Assembly (NCBI GenBank): GCA_016801845.1
Contig: CM028919.1
Span: 13,515,501 to 13,579,500 of the forward strand
Length of the DNA: 64,000 nt
Source of the DNA: Polydactylus sextarius
Taxonomy: Eukaryota > Chordata > Actinopteri > Polynemidae
Reading direction: 5' to 3'
Shown: in pieces, positions 1 to 10,682 of the stretch
Layout: every line of letters starts with the position of its first letter
Numbering within the stretch: the stretch's first letter is position 1
Notes under the pieces: model-generated
Database searches by the model: none
What the model saw: the letters and a program-made list of their open reading frames with translations, nothing else
What the model was told of the DNA's origin: nothing
Position numbers and translations under genes: made by a program

Positions 1-1677
1 TGTCTAAGAACACCTTGTCCCTTTAGTATAATAAGGAATTATTTGATCAATTACTAAATCTTGCCCTTAATCCCTAAATCATGCATCACACTCATGTAAT
101 TTCTAACTCAGCCGTCTCATTCACACACCTCACCTCCCTTCCCTTCTCTTTCGTCTTATTCTCATATAGACGTGTTTCATCTTTTCCTCTCGGGGGCCCG
201 CGGCACCCCTGCGTAGCTGCACTCTGGATGCCCCCTGGCAAATGAGCACCACATCTCTCTTTTCCCAACCGTGCATTTTGTACATTTAACCATGTCACTT
301 TGAGCCGGGCAGATTACAGGCGTTTAAGTTCATTGGAGAAAGTAAGGGCAGGTATCAGGGCTTCATGGGGGATTAGGAGCCCAAATTGGTTCCAGCTCTC
401 CCTTCCTTCTAATGACCAGTCCTTTAGCCGTACTGATGGTGCTGTGGCTCGTACGTTAGTAAAGGGCGGCGGGGCCTTTTTTTTCTCTCTCTCTCCGTCT
501 CTCTTCTGCTTTTTGGAACCAGCAAAGGACTTCATGCTGGACAGCTCCGATGTGATTTGAAACCCCTCTTTAATATCAACCACATGGTTGTACCTGTAGC
601 GCTAAGTCCACGCTACATTTTTAGTATGTGAACATGAATGAGAGAAAGATGGAGAAACAGAGAGAAAAAGAAGAAGAAAGAGAGAAAAAAGGTAGAAAGC
701 TTGCTTGACCTGAGAGTCCAGCTTGCGTTTGACACAGCCCAAGGCATCCCATTCGAAGTTAAAAAGCCTGCCCCTGGCTGGCAGTCACCTCCAAATGACC
801 TCTGGCTCTACACTGGAAAAGCCACAGGAGCAAGGCCGGCTGGGGAGGCTTTGTGGAGCAGCACTTATTCGCTGCTGTGGTGGTGATAAAACTTCAGACA
901 GCCTAATTGATGGGCTCGCTGACATAACAATACCTTGTGAAAGCACGGAGTAGCCCATGCCTGGTCCTCATTTCTAGACAGCTGGAAAGGGAGCAGAACC
1001 CCCTACAATGCAGCCAGAGTGGGGGTCCCACAGAGGGGAATGGTGGAGGTGGAGGTGGGGGTGGAGTGTTGGGGAGTAATGAAAGGAGCCATTTGTATCC
1101 TGCACTTTGCCAACTTGAAGCTTACTTTGAAATTCCAATGGGTGATAAACCTGCAGAAATAACATTGTTTTGGACAGAGGGAACTATAGACAGAATACTG
1201 TACTTTACCTATAAAGTTGGTGCATGATGTGACCAACTGGCGGCAAGAAGGAGTAAAAAAAAGACATAGGCAGGGAGGAGAAAAGGATGTGCCATGATGA
1301 GGGTTCTTCTGTGCCCAAGCTGCACTTAATACTTGAGGAATGTCTCCCTGGTGCCCATAGCAACCAAACGTAATCAAAAGCTTTATTAAAAGAGGGGGGA
1401 ATAGATCATAAGGAACATAAAAAGTATCCCTCACTGGGTTCCCAAGTCAGCACACAATTGCCCTTTTGTTTGTTGCTGTTTTGTTGTGAGCGGCTCTCTC
1501 AAACACTCGGTGGCTAATGTTGCCATTAAGTCATGCAAAACTGTTTTGTCTTTGTGGTGGCTTGTGATGAATCTTTCCGGGTGTGAATGCGGGGTGATTT
1601 AACGTTTGTTTTTCTCTTCTCTCTGTTTTTCTTTTCTCTCTCTCTCTTTCTGTCTTCTTTCTCTCTCTCTTTGCCAG
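1..1677 (+). other. meis2: meis2 intron, 3' part, upstream of the homeodomain-end exon
   Basis: Noncoding by inference: the next meis2 exon begins at 1678 in a phase that needs an upstream homeodomain exon outside the window. The stretch holds a pyrimidine-rich run (about 1612-1676) ending in the CAG acceptor, a G-rich run near 1042-1079 and a purine run near 640-700. Open frames here show no recognisable domain. The middle part (700-1230) is complex sequence that could include regulatory DNA, but I see no decisive motif. Confidence 0.7.
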
Positions 1678-1736
1678 GTTCATTAACGCCAGAAGAAGAA
1701 TAGTACAGCCCATGATTGACCAGTCAAATCGAGCAG
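1678..1736 (+). CDS. meis2: meis2 exon: end of TALE homeodomain (recognition helix)
   Basis: MEIS2 is a TALE-class homeodomain transcription factor that binds TGACAG-type sites in the nucleus, usually with PBX and HOX partners. This 59-bp exon follows a long polypyrimidine tract and CAG, and ends before a GTAAAA donor. With one base borrowed from the previous exon it reads (W)FINARRRIVQPMIDQSNRA. That is the third homeodomain helix, with the invariant WF.N.R core and the TALE isoleucine at homeodomain position 50, followed by the conserved MEIS linker. The exon starts with the last base of the Trp codon and leaves one base (G) for the next exon, which completes a Val codon at 3560. The peptide is nearly invariant among MEIS1/2/3; assignment to MEIS2 rests on the downstream exons. 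Earlier exons lie outside the window. Confidence 0.95.
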
Positions 1737-3559
1737 GTAAAAAAAAAATAATTAAAGGAACAATCCAACAACTACTGCTCTTCTTCCTTTCTTTCCTCAG
1801 CATGAAGACACCCTTTCAAAATCCTTTACTGGCATACACATCATGCCTGGAGCACAGATTTGTTTTAAAGGGGTACCCTACATCCACCCCCACCCCCCCC
1901 CCCTCCCTCCTCCCCCCACTCCCAAATAAATAAATAAATAAATAAATAAAATCTTTCTGCTCTCCATCTCTTCACCCCTTCACCATTTTCTCAATGAGAT
2001 GTGTTCACTAGTGGTGCGGGCCATTTACTGATTGACTCTAATTGGAGATTTCCCAGTCTAAGTGGAGAGAGAGGTATATTAGCGCTCTCTCTGTGAATTA
2101 CTAATTGGACACAAGAGGAGTACCAGAAACGCTAGCAGCAATTTATGAGTTATCTCCTTTTTTTAGGCTGTTTTGTTTTTATTTATTATTTTTTTTTAAA
2201 CCAGACCAGAGTTTATCAGGGGATCCACTCATTTTTTCCTGCTGTTTTTATTTCTATTCCCCCAAGAACCTCTGCTCTGAATTTTGATCTTAAGTAATCA
2301 TTCAGCACTACAAATTTCCAGACTGCTGCATAGCCACTCAGTCAAATTCAAACGTTAACAGTATCAATTAGAGTATTGAGCACTACCCTTAGGAGGGAAT
2401 GAGTTTTATATGATGCTTTGATCAAGTCAGATCCGATTCTGTGATTTGAAGGCTCTAATGTAATGAGTGATTCCCATTTCTTTAAAACAGACTATGGAAA
2501 GCTGCATACCCCTAATTGATAACACATTTATTTTCCGTATCTATTGTGGTCAGATTAGAAAAAGCACAACATGAGTGGTAAACACCGCGCTCTGATCGTG
2601 TGGAATGATTCAGTCACCCTAAGCTTCACTGACTGTGGCATTACCAAAAAGCAGCCAAGTAATTTGTCTCAGGGAGGGAAAAGCTGTTTTTGTTGATTAG
2701 CAAGCTCCCCCGTCTTATAAAAGGTCCCTACACACTGGGGTGGAGATTGTTCAAATGAACATGAGTCTTGATTAAAATGAGATGCACTTACAAGTGTGGG
2801 CGACTCGCAACTGCACTCGCTGAGCTTTTGTGTGGAATATTTGACAGGATGCAACTAATATGTGCCAATCAACCGTCTGTGCAAAAACAGCATGACTAAC
2901 AGCACCCCCCTCTAATCTTTAAGAATTACAGATTATCCAAGATAATGCTGTTATAGCACTAGAACACGCCATTTCCAGGACTACAGTCTCCAAAGAGCAT
3001 TAGTCATTAGGGCTGATAATAAACAAAATAAGATATAAGCAAATCGCTTTACTTCTATATCTTGACAGATCAGGTAAATCATTAACAATATTGAAAGATA
3101 AAGCAGCTGTTGGATTATCTACATGTACAGATTATATGTTATGCTTATGAGTAGACAGGTTTATACTGTGTACGACTGCTGGTTAAAGAGCTGACTGGGT
3201 GACTCGCCTGCCGTGGCAGAGTCTTCTCATCTTGTCAAACTGCATGCTTTCTTTTCTCAGTTAGAGAACAATGTATCTCCTGTGAGTGTGGCTTTGAATG
3301 ACACTGGCTGCGTGTGCGCAGGCAAGTGTGTGTGTGTGTGTGCGCACTTGCATGCATGCATGTGGACCTACTGTATGCGTGTTTGCATGCCACACGTCAG
3401 TCAATGCGGTCCACAAACATGAGCACAATGTCTTACAGTATGTTTGGGCTGGAGCTGGGACAATTGCTGATTGTCTGGTGTGTTTTCTCTTCTTCTTCCC
3501 CCCTCCCTTTTTCATGTCCACGTTTTGACTACAATCAGGTTTTCTTCTTGATCCTTCAG
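1737..3559 (+). other. meis2: meis2 intron
   Basis: Intron between two phase-compatible meis2 exons (donor GTAAAA at 1737, acceptor CCTTCAG ending 3559). It contains a poly-C/CCT tract (about 1888-1922), an AAAT tetranucleotide repeat (about 1924-1950) and a short GT repeat near 3326-3342. Between about 2000 and 2900 the sequence is complex, with several TAATTG/CTAATTGG homeodomain-like words (for example 2036-2046 and 2100-2106). That makes it a possible regulatory block, unproven by alignment. Confidence 0.7.
1888..1950. repeat. poly-C/CCT tract followed by (AAAT)n
   Basis: A C-rich run with CCCT interruptions passes directly into about six AAAT units. It is simple sequence within the meis2 intron with no coding content. 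Confidence 0.9.
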
Positions 3560-3649
3560 TGAGCCAAGGAGCAGCATACAGTCCAGAGGGCCAGCCAATG
3601 GGCAGCTTCGTGCTGGATGGTCAGCAGCACATGGGGATCCGACCAGCTG
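3560..3649 (+). CDS. meis2: meis2 exon: conserved C-terminal segment after the homeodomain
   Basis: This 90-bp exon lies between acceptor CCTTCAG and donor GTAAGT. Together with the G from the previous exon it reads VSQGAAYSPEGQPMGSFVLD followed by GQQHMGIRPA and one leftover base. The AAYSPEGQPMGSFVLD wording is the MEIS2 version: from memory MEIS1 has TPYNPDGQPMGGFVMD at this position, so the exon is diagnostic for the paralogue. The segment belongs to the C-terminal transcriptional-activation region. Its leftover G can be completed by either of two downstream acceptors (4164 or 7506), both producing Gly, so the reading frame is kept whichever terminal exon is used. Confidence 0.95.
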
Positions 3650-4163
3650 GTAAGTCTGTCCACCTCTGTCAGCTCGCACCTCTTTCTTTTGTCATGCCTG
3701 CTTTACCAGACACCAGTCTCCCCTCACGTTATTATAGAGCTGATCAACACTGACCTTCTTGTCTGTAGCATGAGATTTTGTCACCTCAACACAGAGCAGG
3801 TCCCCAAACCGGCTTTACAAACCTACTACTCTTACTAACAAGTGCTACACAACCACAATGACACTTCTCTTTAAAGCCCCCCTCCTATTATTCCCAAGAC
3901 TGTCTGCTGTCGGACTTGCTTGTTTTTTCACTAATTTAACACATCTGGGAAAACCCCCTCACCAGTGATCATAAAAAAGAGCTTTGTGGGTTGCAATGCA
4001 AAATACACTTCTAACACTTCTTCACATCTTCATCCTCCCCGACCCTTATCATTTCCAATCTAATGCTAACCAACCCCATCTTCTCTATCAGTGGGTCTCT
4101 TCTGACCTCTCTGTGATTCAAACTCCTGCTGACCCTTTTCTGGCGTTTATCTCTTCTTTCTAG
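3650..4163 (+). other. meis2: short meis2 intron before the alternative exon
   Basis: A 514-bp intron with a GTAAGTCTG donor and an acceptor reading CTCTTCTTTCTAG. It is pyrimidine-rich over much of its length. I see no gene or repeat in it. Confidence 0.8.
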
Positions 4164-4222
4164 GGCCTATGAGTGGAATGGGGATGAATATGGGCATGGA
4201 TGGGCAATGGCACTACATGTAA
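4164..4222 (+). CDS. meis2: meis2 alternative exon encoding the short ...GQWHYM C-terminus
   Basis: After a TTTCTAG acceptor the frame reads GPMSGMGMNMGMDGQWHYM followed by TAA at 4220-4222. This is the short C-terminus characteristic of several MEIS2 isoforms; the Asp in GMDGQW is the MEIS2 form, whereas MEIS1 has Glu from memory. The exon does not appear to be terminal. Forty bases past the stop there is a strong donor (GGGGGAA then GTAAGTAC, exon end 4262), so transcripts can splice on to 7506 and use the long exon as 3' UTR. If 4164-4262 is skipped, 3649 joins 7506 in the same phase and gives the long C-terminus. The two ends are therefore mutually exclusive products of one cassette exon. 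Confidence 0.93.
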
Positions 4223-5190
4223 CCTCCATCTTGTAAAGCAAAACGCAAAGAAAAAGGGGGAAGTAAGTACTGGGGTCTTTTCCTTGTATTTTTCACTTTG
4301 GGACGGTGTTTTGTTTTTTTCCATCCACAATTCCCTTTCACTTCACCAGCACTACCACTGCTTACCCTGGCCATAATTTTGTAACAAGCTCTGAGCCGCT
4401 GCTCCACAGCTTCAGCATCTATGAGCTAGCATGCAGGGTTGTTTTAGCAAGATGCTTTAAGGAGTAGAGAGGAGAGGAGAGGAGGGGGGGTAGCTGAGGA
4501 TTAATTGAAGACTTGGGAAAAAAGGGGGAATCGTCCTGGGACACAGAGGACCCGACTTGTGGCGCCAGACAACAGGAACGACAACAGAAGAGGGAGGGGA
4601 AGAAACAACCTGGCATGGCATGCACAAATTTATTTATCACAACAGCGCCATCGCTCTCCCCATCCTGGACAGCCAATGCAAATGTTGGACATTTAGGGAA
4701 AAAATAACATCTCCTGGGGAAGGGGCTGACGGGGAGAAATTAAGCAGGCTCCAGTGAAGCGATAAAGAAGGAGAAGTGAAACTGTCCTCCGAGTGACATA
4801 AATCTGTCTGGGGAAGGATTGATGCCCAAATTATCTTATATGCAAAGACGGGAACACCGCAGTACATTATGGTCCTGAGCGAGATATACGGGCCGTGGGT
4901 GACATGGCCGATCCTTCACTGGGGGTTTGGTTTGAGCTGTGTAAAGGGAGGAATGAGTGTGGGGGGGAGCTGTGTGTTTTGATTATTTTTTACTGGAGGG
5001 AGACGATTTAGGGTGGGGGCGGGGGCCAGTGACTAGCCTGACCTGAGTCTCACAGACAAGAGCAGTGAGACACTGAGATAAATTTATAAGGTTGTAGACA
5101 CAAGCATGGATGCATCTAAAAGGAAGGGAGCTCTTTCACACATACAGATACAGTCCCTCTGTGTCAATGTGTCTCTGGTTCTCTCTGTCG

Positions 5191-5203
5191 CACACACGCA
5201 CGT

Positions 5204-5251
<48 letters not shown>

Positions 5252-5258
5252 CACACAA
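5191..5258. repeat. (CA)n microsatellite
   Basis: Almost uninterrupted CA repeat with a CGCACGTG interruption near its left end, lying in the last meis2 intron. Confidence 0.97.
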
Positions 5259-5639
5259 TCTCTATACAGCTAAATGGTGGCAGCCTGATTAAGCTGGCCA
5301 TTCTGCCTCTCACTACTGCCACAGTGCTGACATTTGAAAAATCAAGACATATCACATCCCAAAGGCGGCAGGGCAGAAGAGATTTTATTTAACACCTAAA
5401 CTCCCTTGCCCAATGAGGCACAATATAATAACACTTACCTTGATTAAAAGAACCCTTTATATGTAAATGGAGACTGGATTTTCTGAAGGGTCACAATGGC
5501 AATTCTGCCGACAGAGATCATTTCACCCCTCTAGTACTTGCTTTCGCTCTCTCTCTCTCTCACTCCCTCTGCTTCCCTCACTCGTTTTCTCTCATCCCCT
5601 CCTGTCTTTGCTAATGGCAGCAGAAAAAAAAAAAGAAAA

Positions 5640-5900
5640 TCAGGAAGCAATGTTCCCTAAAACAGCCACACAGAGACAACATTTGCTCAGGTTGGCTAAT
5701 TCTTAATATAGGGCTATATAATTTTGAGACTATTTAATTACGTAACATACTTTATGCTTCATGACCAATTACATTAATAGCTTAATACAGAGGAATATTA
5801 TCCTCTCTTGATTTGATTACACAGCCACACAATATGGTATATTTGGTACTTAATTATGGCCAGCCATTGAGCAGGACTGCTGTGCCATAACAGAAGTGCA
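5640..5900. promoter_or_regulatory. candidate conserved noncoding element in the last meis2 intron
   Basis: About 260 bp of non-repetitive sequence with unusually many homeodomain-type cores: TTAATTACG, CCAATTACATTAATAG, CTTAATTATGG, plus TTGATTTGATTACAC. It has no coding frame. It is offered as an enhancer candidate on motif density and complexity alone; cross-species conservation was not tested. Confidence 0.35.
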
Positions 5901-7505
5901 CAGCCAGCTAGGGACGCAGGCATGCAGAGACGGAGAGAGAGGCCCAGTCTGTCCGCACTTATTGTCTTCAGATGGTTTTACCACTCTTGTTAATAAAGGA
6001 GAGGGGGGGTCTCAGATCTACTTAACGGAATGACTGCAGCTTACAAGACTGGAGATTAGCAGCTTACAGTGTCAAAAACATCTGCTGGGCCTTTTAACAG
6101 GAGCTGCTCTAGGTTATATGGAGGTGAGGGCACCCATCATACCCCAACACCCTGAATGATTTATTTATTTTATGACCTCAGTAGTGAGGTTTTAAGAGAC
6201 CTGTTCTGACAAACATGTGCATTTCAAATGAACTGACATGGAAAGGGAGTATTAGAAAATGGCACAGCTTTCAACCAATGAGACTGGTCATTAATCTTGG
6301 CCTTTGCTGTCTCCTTCCCTCTCTCCTTTCTGCCCTCCTCCTCTTCCTTTTCCCCTCACCGGGGCCCTCCAGTGTAATTTCTTAATTGCAGTGTACTAAG
6401 GTGGAGGAATGCAGAGAGTGAGCATGCCTAGTGACCTTGCAGCGACCTCTCCCCTCCTATTACAGCTTCTAATCCCCCAGGGGTTCACATTACAAAGCAG
6501 GCCGGCCCAGACCCAATCCCAGACCCAGGCCCCCTGGCTCCAGCGGGACCCCCTGCTCTCACTTGTTTCTCCCCAAGGTCCAGGCCTCTAGACCAGCCAT
6601 GTTCCCATACTCCAGTCCCAGGCTCCAGGAACAACCCCCCCCCACATCTTACTTTTTTCTTTCTGATTACAACAAACAGCCGTGTGAAAAGTCAAACAGT
6701 GGCACTGCTGAGCCAGCTCTGTGTCCTGGGTCCTGTCACAGTATGAGAGATGCCAGCATGCTGAGGCCTCTGCACATACGAAGTAGAATCCATCTTAAGG
6801 GACATCAACATACCCCACCTCCTTTTCCTTTCTTTTCTCTTTCTACTTCTTTTCCCTTTGTTACTCTGCCTTGCTGCTGTTTCCTACTCTGTTTCTATTA
6901 TAGCTCCAAAAACCCACACTCCATGCATCAAGAGCAATACTTTGTTTTGCTTAAAACGCTCTCATTCAGGGGCGGAACCATGCCTTCAATGCTTGCTGTC
7001 TTGGCAATGCAGCTAACTGAGGTCTAAATTATTTAATAACTTCTTTAAGGAATTCCAAATCAAATATGTTCACAGAGGCACATCCCCAAGAGAGAATGCC
7101 TGTTCAGTTTGTCACCAACGTCAGCTGGGGAATTAACTGTTCCACTTGTAAAAGTATTAGCACTTCTCCACATCAATACAGCTGGTTGATTTTCCTCACA
7201 TCCTCCAGGACTACAGTGTCAGTAGATGACTGAGGATCATTTTCCAACCTGAGACTTGACCACAACGCTATTGGGCATTGTAAACCACTCACCATAGCCT
7301 AAAATAGCCCAGTGCAATAATGTGTTTCTTTACTTGTAGAGGCTCTATAGTCACAGACACAGTGTCATAAAATCTGCTCAGCCCTTTGTTGTTGAGGTTG
7401 TTTTTAAATCGAATTAAGGCCCGTTCATGGAGAAGGAATGTCTCAACGCTGCACTGAGAAAATCATTGTATTGACTGTGACTTTCTGTTTTGTTTTTTTT
7501 CTCAG

Positions 7506-7831
7506 GTCTGCCAGGCATGCCAGGGGAGTACGTACCTCAGAGCGGTCCTATGGGCATGAGCATGGCCCCACCCACCTTCACCAACCCTCATCAGATGACC
7601 TCTCACCCCTCCCAGCTCCGACACGGACCCCCTCTCCACGCGTACCTGCCTGATCACCCCCACGCCCACCACCCTCATCACCACCCTCACCACCACCCTC
7701 ATCACGCCATGCTGATGCACGGAGGACCCTCGTCACACCCAGGAATGACCATGTCTGCACAGAGACCCCCTTTGCTCACTCCTATTGACCCCAGTACTGG
7801 AGGACAAGGCCTGGACATCCATGCCCAATAG
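7506..7831 (+). CDS. meis2: meis2 terminal coding exon (long C-terminus)
   Basis: The acceptor TTTTTTCTCAG is followed by 326 coding bases ending in TAG at 7829-7831. With the G from 3649 the frame starts GLPGMPGEYVPQSGPMGMSM and finishes TGGQGLDIHAQ. The MPG(E/D)YV...GPMGMSM, QLRHGPP.H.YLP, MHGG.SHPGMTMSAQ and DIHAQ blocks are the hallmarks of the long MEIS2 C-terminus, a transactivation region. About 108 residues are added by this exon. Residues coded by 7655-7705 form a 17-residue His/Pro tract, clearly longer than the short HPHHP stretch I remember from tetrapod MEIS2. Whether this is the fish meis2a or meis2b copy cannot be settled from this window. Confidence 0.95.
7655..7705 (+). repeat. 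meis2: in-frame His/Pro-rich repeat in the MEIS2 tail
   Basis: Seventeen codons alternate CAC/CAT (His) with CCC/CCT (Pro) and one GCC (Ala). They form HHP/HHHP units in the frame of the terminal exon. Codons are mixed (CAC and CAT), so this is not a pure trinucleotide slip. It sits where mammalian MEIS2 has only a short His/Pro motif, as recalled from memory. Confidence 0.9.
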
Positions 7832-9033
7832 TATAAGGGAACTTTGCTACCACGACAACAGCAGCTACTACAAGAAAACAGTAAAGAAAAGAAAGCAGCA
7901 GCTCACAATAAATCCTATTTTGAGACTATTTTTAAGAATAAAAAGCGAATCCTTTTGACCAGAATTTGACTCTAAAGAAACAGAATTCCAGATGAGCTGT
8001 GATGATTCTTTTTTTTTTTTTTTTTTTTTTTAACTTGTCAATTTTGTTACTTTCATCCAAACGGAGGACCAAGCTGACTTTGTAAAGTCTTGGGCTTTTG
8101 GTTAAGATCAACAGAGGATCTGACGTACACGTGTGCAACGAACGGACAGACGCGCACACACACACACACACTCGAAAACACACACTTTTCGCACACTCAC
8201 TCACACACCATCATAAACATGTTCAGTACACTTTCATGTGACGCGCTCAAACGCTTCGAAAATAAAAATCACTCTGGAAGATTTAAAAAAGAAACAACAG
8301 AAAGACTCCAAGAGTTATAACTACTGTAGTATAAAAAGTATAGATAAATAAGTTAAAACTTGTGCATTTTTTGTTGATCACATGGTTTATGTTTCCTGAG
8401 CTAGTTTTAGAATTAAAGGTTAACCTTTTCTCTCTCACACTGTGTGTGCTCCTTCCTGGAGGAGAAACTGTCTCGCAGCACAGCACTATAAAAGAAAAGA
8501 AAAGAAAAAAAAAAAACAATAAGAAGATGGAACATCTCAAAAAGGCTCCAAACCACAGAGGGCAATCAGGTCCTGTCCCCCATAAGAACAGGGCATGATG
8601 GGAAAAGGCTGCTAAATGACACCGGATCTCTCCAGAAGATTCAGTTTGAACATTTGTCATGCCCTTCTTTTTTTTTTTTTTTTTTTTTGGTTCATGAATG
8701 AATGTTGCCCTGTAGGTTTTAAAGGAAAAAAAAAGTTCTTTGTTTGAATTGCCCAAGCACTGGATTGTGTTGGTTTTATACATTTTTATTTTAATATTAT
8801 TTTATTTTTTTGTACCCTGGACTCTCCTTGATAAGAGCCTATTGAAGGAAGCTTAATAGTGGAAAAGCAACATCCTACGGCGCTTCTTTATCTACGGATC
8901 AACATTCTTGCCATAAGGACAATATTGACACAAACGTTGATTCTGTGGCACTGGAGAAGCATTTGATGGTTGATGCACCAAAAAACCTAAAACTGAAGAA
9001 AAAAAACAAAAAAACAAAAACAAAAACAAAAAC

Positions 9034-9065
<32 letters not shown>

Positions 9066-9410
9066 AAAACTTAAATTATGAACTCAATGCTTTTTGGGGA
9101 AAAAAAGCTGAGAGAATATTGTAACAAACTTCGTACAGAGTTCAGTCTATTAATTGTTTCATGTTAGATATTCTATGTGTTTACCTCAATTGAAAAAGAA
9201 TGTTTTTGCTAGTTTCAGATCTGCTGTGGCATTGATATTGTATGTCCATGAATTCCTTCCTTTTTCAGCACGTGTTCCTCACTAGATGATAAGATGCCGT
9301 CTCCCTTAAGCTTTGTCAAAAATACATTAAATACTTGTATGAGGACTGTGACGTAATGTTTAAAAGGTGTTCAGTCACAAATGCTGTAATAAATATTTCA
9401 TTTTTGATTT
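7832..9410 (+). other. meis2: meis2 3' untranslated region
   Basis: The sequence after the shared TAG is AT-rich and noncoding. AATAAA signals lie at 7907-7912, 7937-7942, 8261-8266 and 9388-9393. The last is followed by a T-rich GTTAG/TTTTTG region typical of a cleavage site, so the full UTR is about 1.58 kb; earlier signals could give shorter forms. Long T or A runs occur at about 8008-8032, 8668-8689 and 9000-9070. The section 8740-9000 is complex and may be conserved. A microRNA seed-like AAGGGAA lies at 7835-7841, directly after the stop codon. Both the short and long coding isoforms would share this UTR. Confidence 0.8.
9388..9393 (+). terminator. meis2: probable distal polyadenylation signal of meis2
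   Basis: Canonical AATAAA in TGTAATAAATATTTC with a T/G-rich stretch immediately downstream. No other + strand exon-like sequence follows, so transcription of meis2 probably ends shortly after this point. Confidence 0.7.
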
Positions 9411-10190
9411 TTGTTAGATTTTTGTGTGATTAACTGTGTTACAAACAGAGTCTTATCATGGCCCCATTTTAATGCTAATACCAGTGTTTGGTTCATTATA
9501 ATTAATTCTTATTAATTCTATTACTATAATATATAATGTGGTTTAAGCAAAGTATTTCCTGTCAACAACTTTAGATTTTTTCTTATTTTATACTCTCCAA
9601 AACATATCAATTAATTTCCCATTTTCCCCAGCACTCTATTAGCAATGGCTTTTATTTATTTATTTATTTAACCAGGCTGTGTACTTTTTATTTGACTAAC
9701 CTCTTAAAATGACAATGACAAATTATGGTTGAAATATATCTTGCCATGGCAATTTATTTCGGCAACCAAATATGTCCTCCAAATGATAAACAACTGTCAA
9801 ATGCAAATGAAGGGTGCAAATTACACAGCAAATTTACCACCAACCAAGTTTTAGACCAAAAAAATAAACCATCAGCCCTGAAGTGGAGGTAAATAAAAGG
9901 AGGTCAGCTGTGGCCTCCAGGTCTTAAACACCAGGCACGAGACTGGCAGGATGGAAACAAAAATAAAATATATTTTATGAAGGATTTATTTAAAAAATAT
10001 ATATATATTGTTTTATTTTAATACCCCCAGATTACAATTAACAGAAATAATTTTGAGTAAATAATTTTTTTTAAGTAGGCTATATTTTAAAAATTTCTCC
10101 CTCTCATTTAGAAATAAATTAAGTTAATTTCGTTGAGATAGATTCACACTTCACTTTATTCTGTGTCGTTCAAACAATAGAGTCAGGGCT

Positions 10191-10437
10191 CGTCCCCGGT
10201 GTAATTGCTGCTCTAGTGAGAACCGAGGCTGGCCCCGTCTCTCTCTCTCTCTCTGTTCATTTCTGCCGTTTTGCGGCGCCGCCTGTCGGTGACGTCCTGC
10301 ACTGCGGCCGCGGACTCAACGCTACGGATGAGCCTTGATAGGCGATGTCCTCTCTCTTTTCTCCATCTCTTTGCCTGTGTTTGCCCGCGGCCATCCGACT
10401 CATAGCCCTAAACCAGAAATGACAACATCACTTCGGC
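10191..10437. promoter_or_regulatory. CpG-dense block, possible unannotated promoter or regulatory island
   Basis: About 20 CpG dinucleotides occur in 250 bp, in an otherwise CpG-poor AT-rich tract. It contains TTTGCGGCGCCGCC, a CRE-like TGACGTC (10290-10296) and GCGGCCGC. There is no adjoining coding exon, so a noncoding-RNA start or a protected regulatory island are the main options; chance is also possible. Strand is undetermined. Confidence 0.4.
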
Positions 10438-10614
10438 TGAAATATTTTCTTTCCTTCTCATAGAAGTTTACTTTTTTTTTTTTACTTTGTTGAATTCATG
10501 GCTAAAATTTACCTTTTATTTCCCCTTTTATCTTTTAATTTTTTATCAGAAAAAACTGTTTATCACTGACTCACTCCGGTGTGTTTATTAACCAACTAAT
10601 AAAATAAGTAGCAC

Positions 10615-10618
<4 letters not shown>

Positions 10619-10680
<62 letters not shown>
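10619..10680. repeat. (TAA)n trinucleotide repeat
   Basis: About twenty uninterrupted TAA units in AT-rich intergenic DNA. Confidence 0.97.

Positions 10681-10682
<2 letters not shown>

Larger units (their letters stand above)
4263..7505 (+). other. meis2: last meis2 intron
   Basis: A 3.2-kb intron from the GTAAGTAC donor to the TTTTTTTTCTCAG acceptor. It holds one CA microsatellite (about 5191-5258). Two complex AT-balanced blocks (about 5380-5480 and 5640-5900) are rich in TTAATTA, TAATTA and ATTAATAG words and look like conserved noncoding DNA rather than neutral filler. Another dense block lies at 6000-6260. Open frames here, including one at 6563-7027, have no recognisable domain. Confidence 0.75.

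Noticed and set aside
4263..4320. Possibility that 4164 begins a true terminal exon with its own poly-A site
   Set aside because: No AATAAA close downstream, and a strong GTAAGTAC donor sits at 4263, so an internal cassette exon fits better.
6563..7027. 154-codon frame in the last meis2 intron
   Set aside because: Lies between two well-supported meis2 exons; composition is pyrimidine-rich and no domain is seen.
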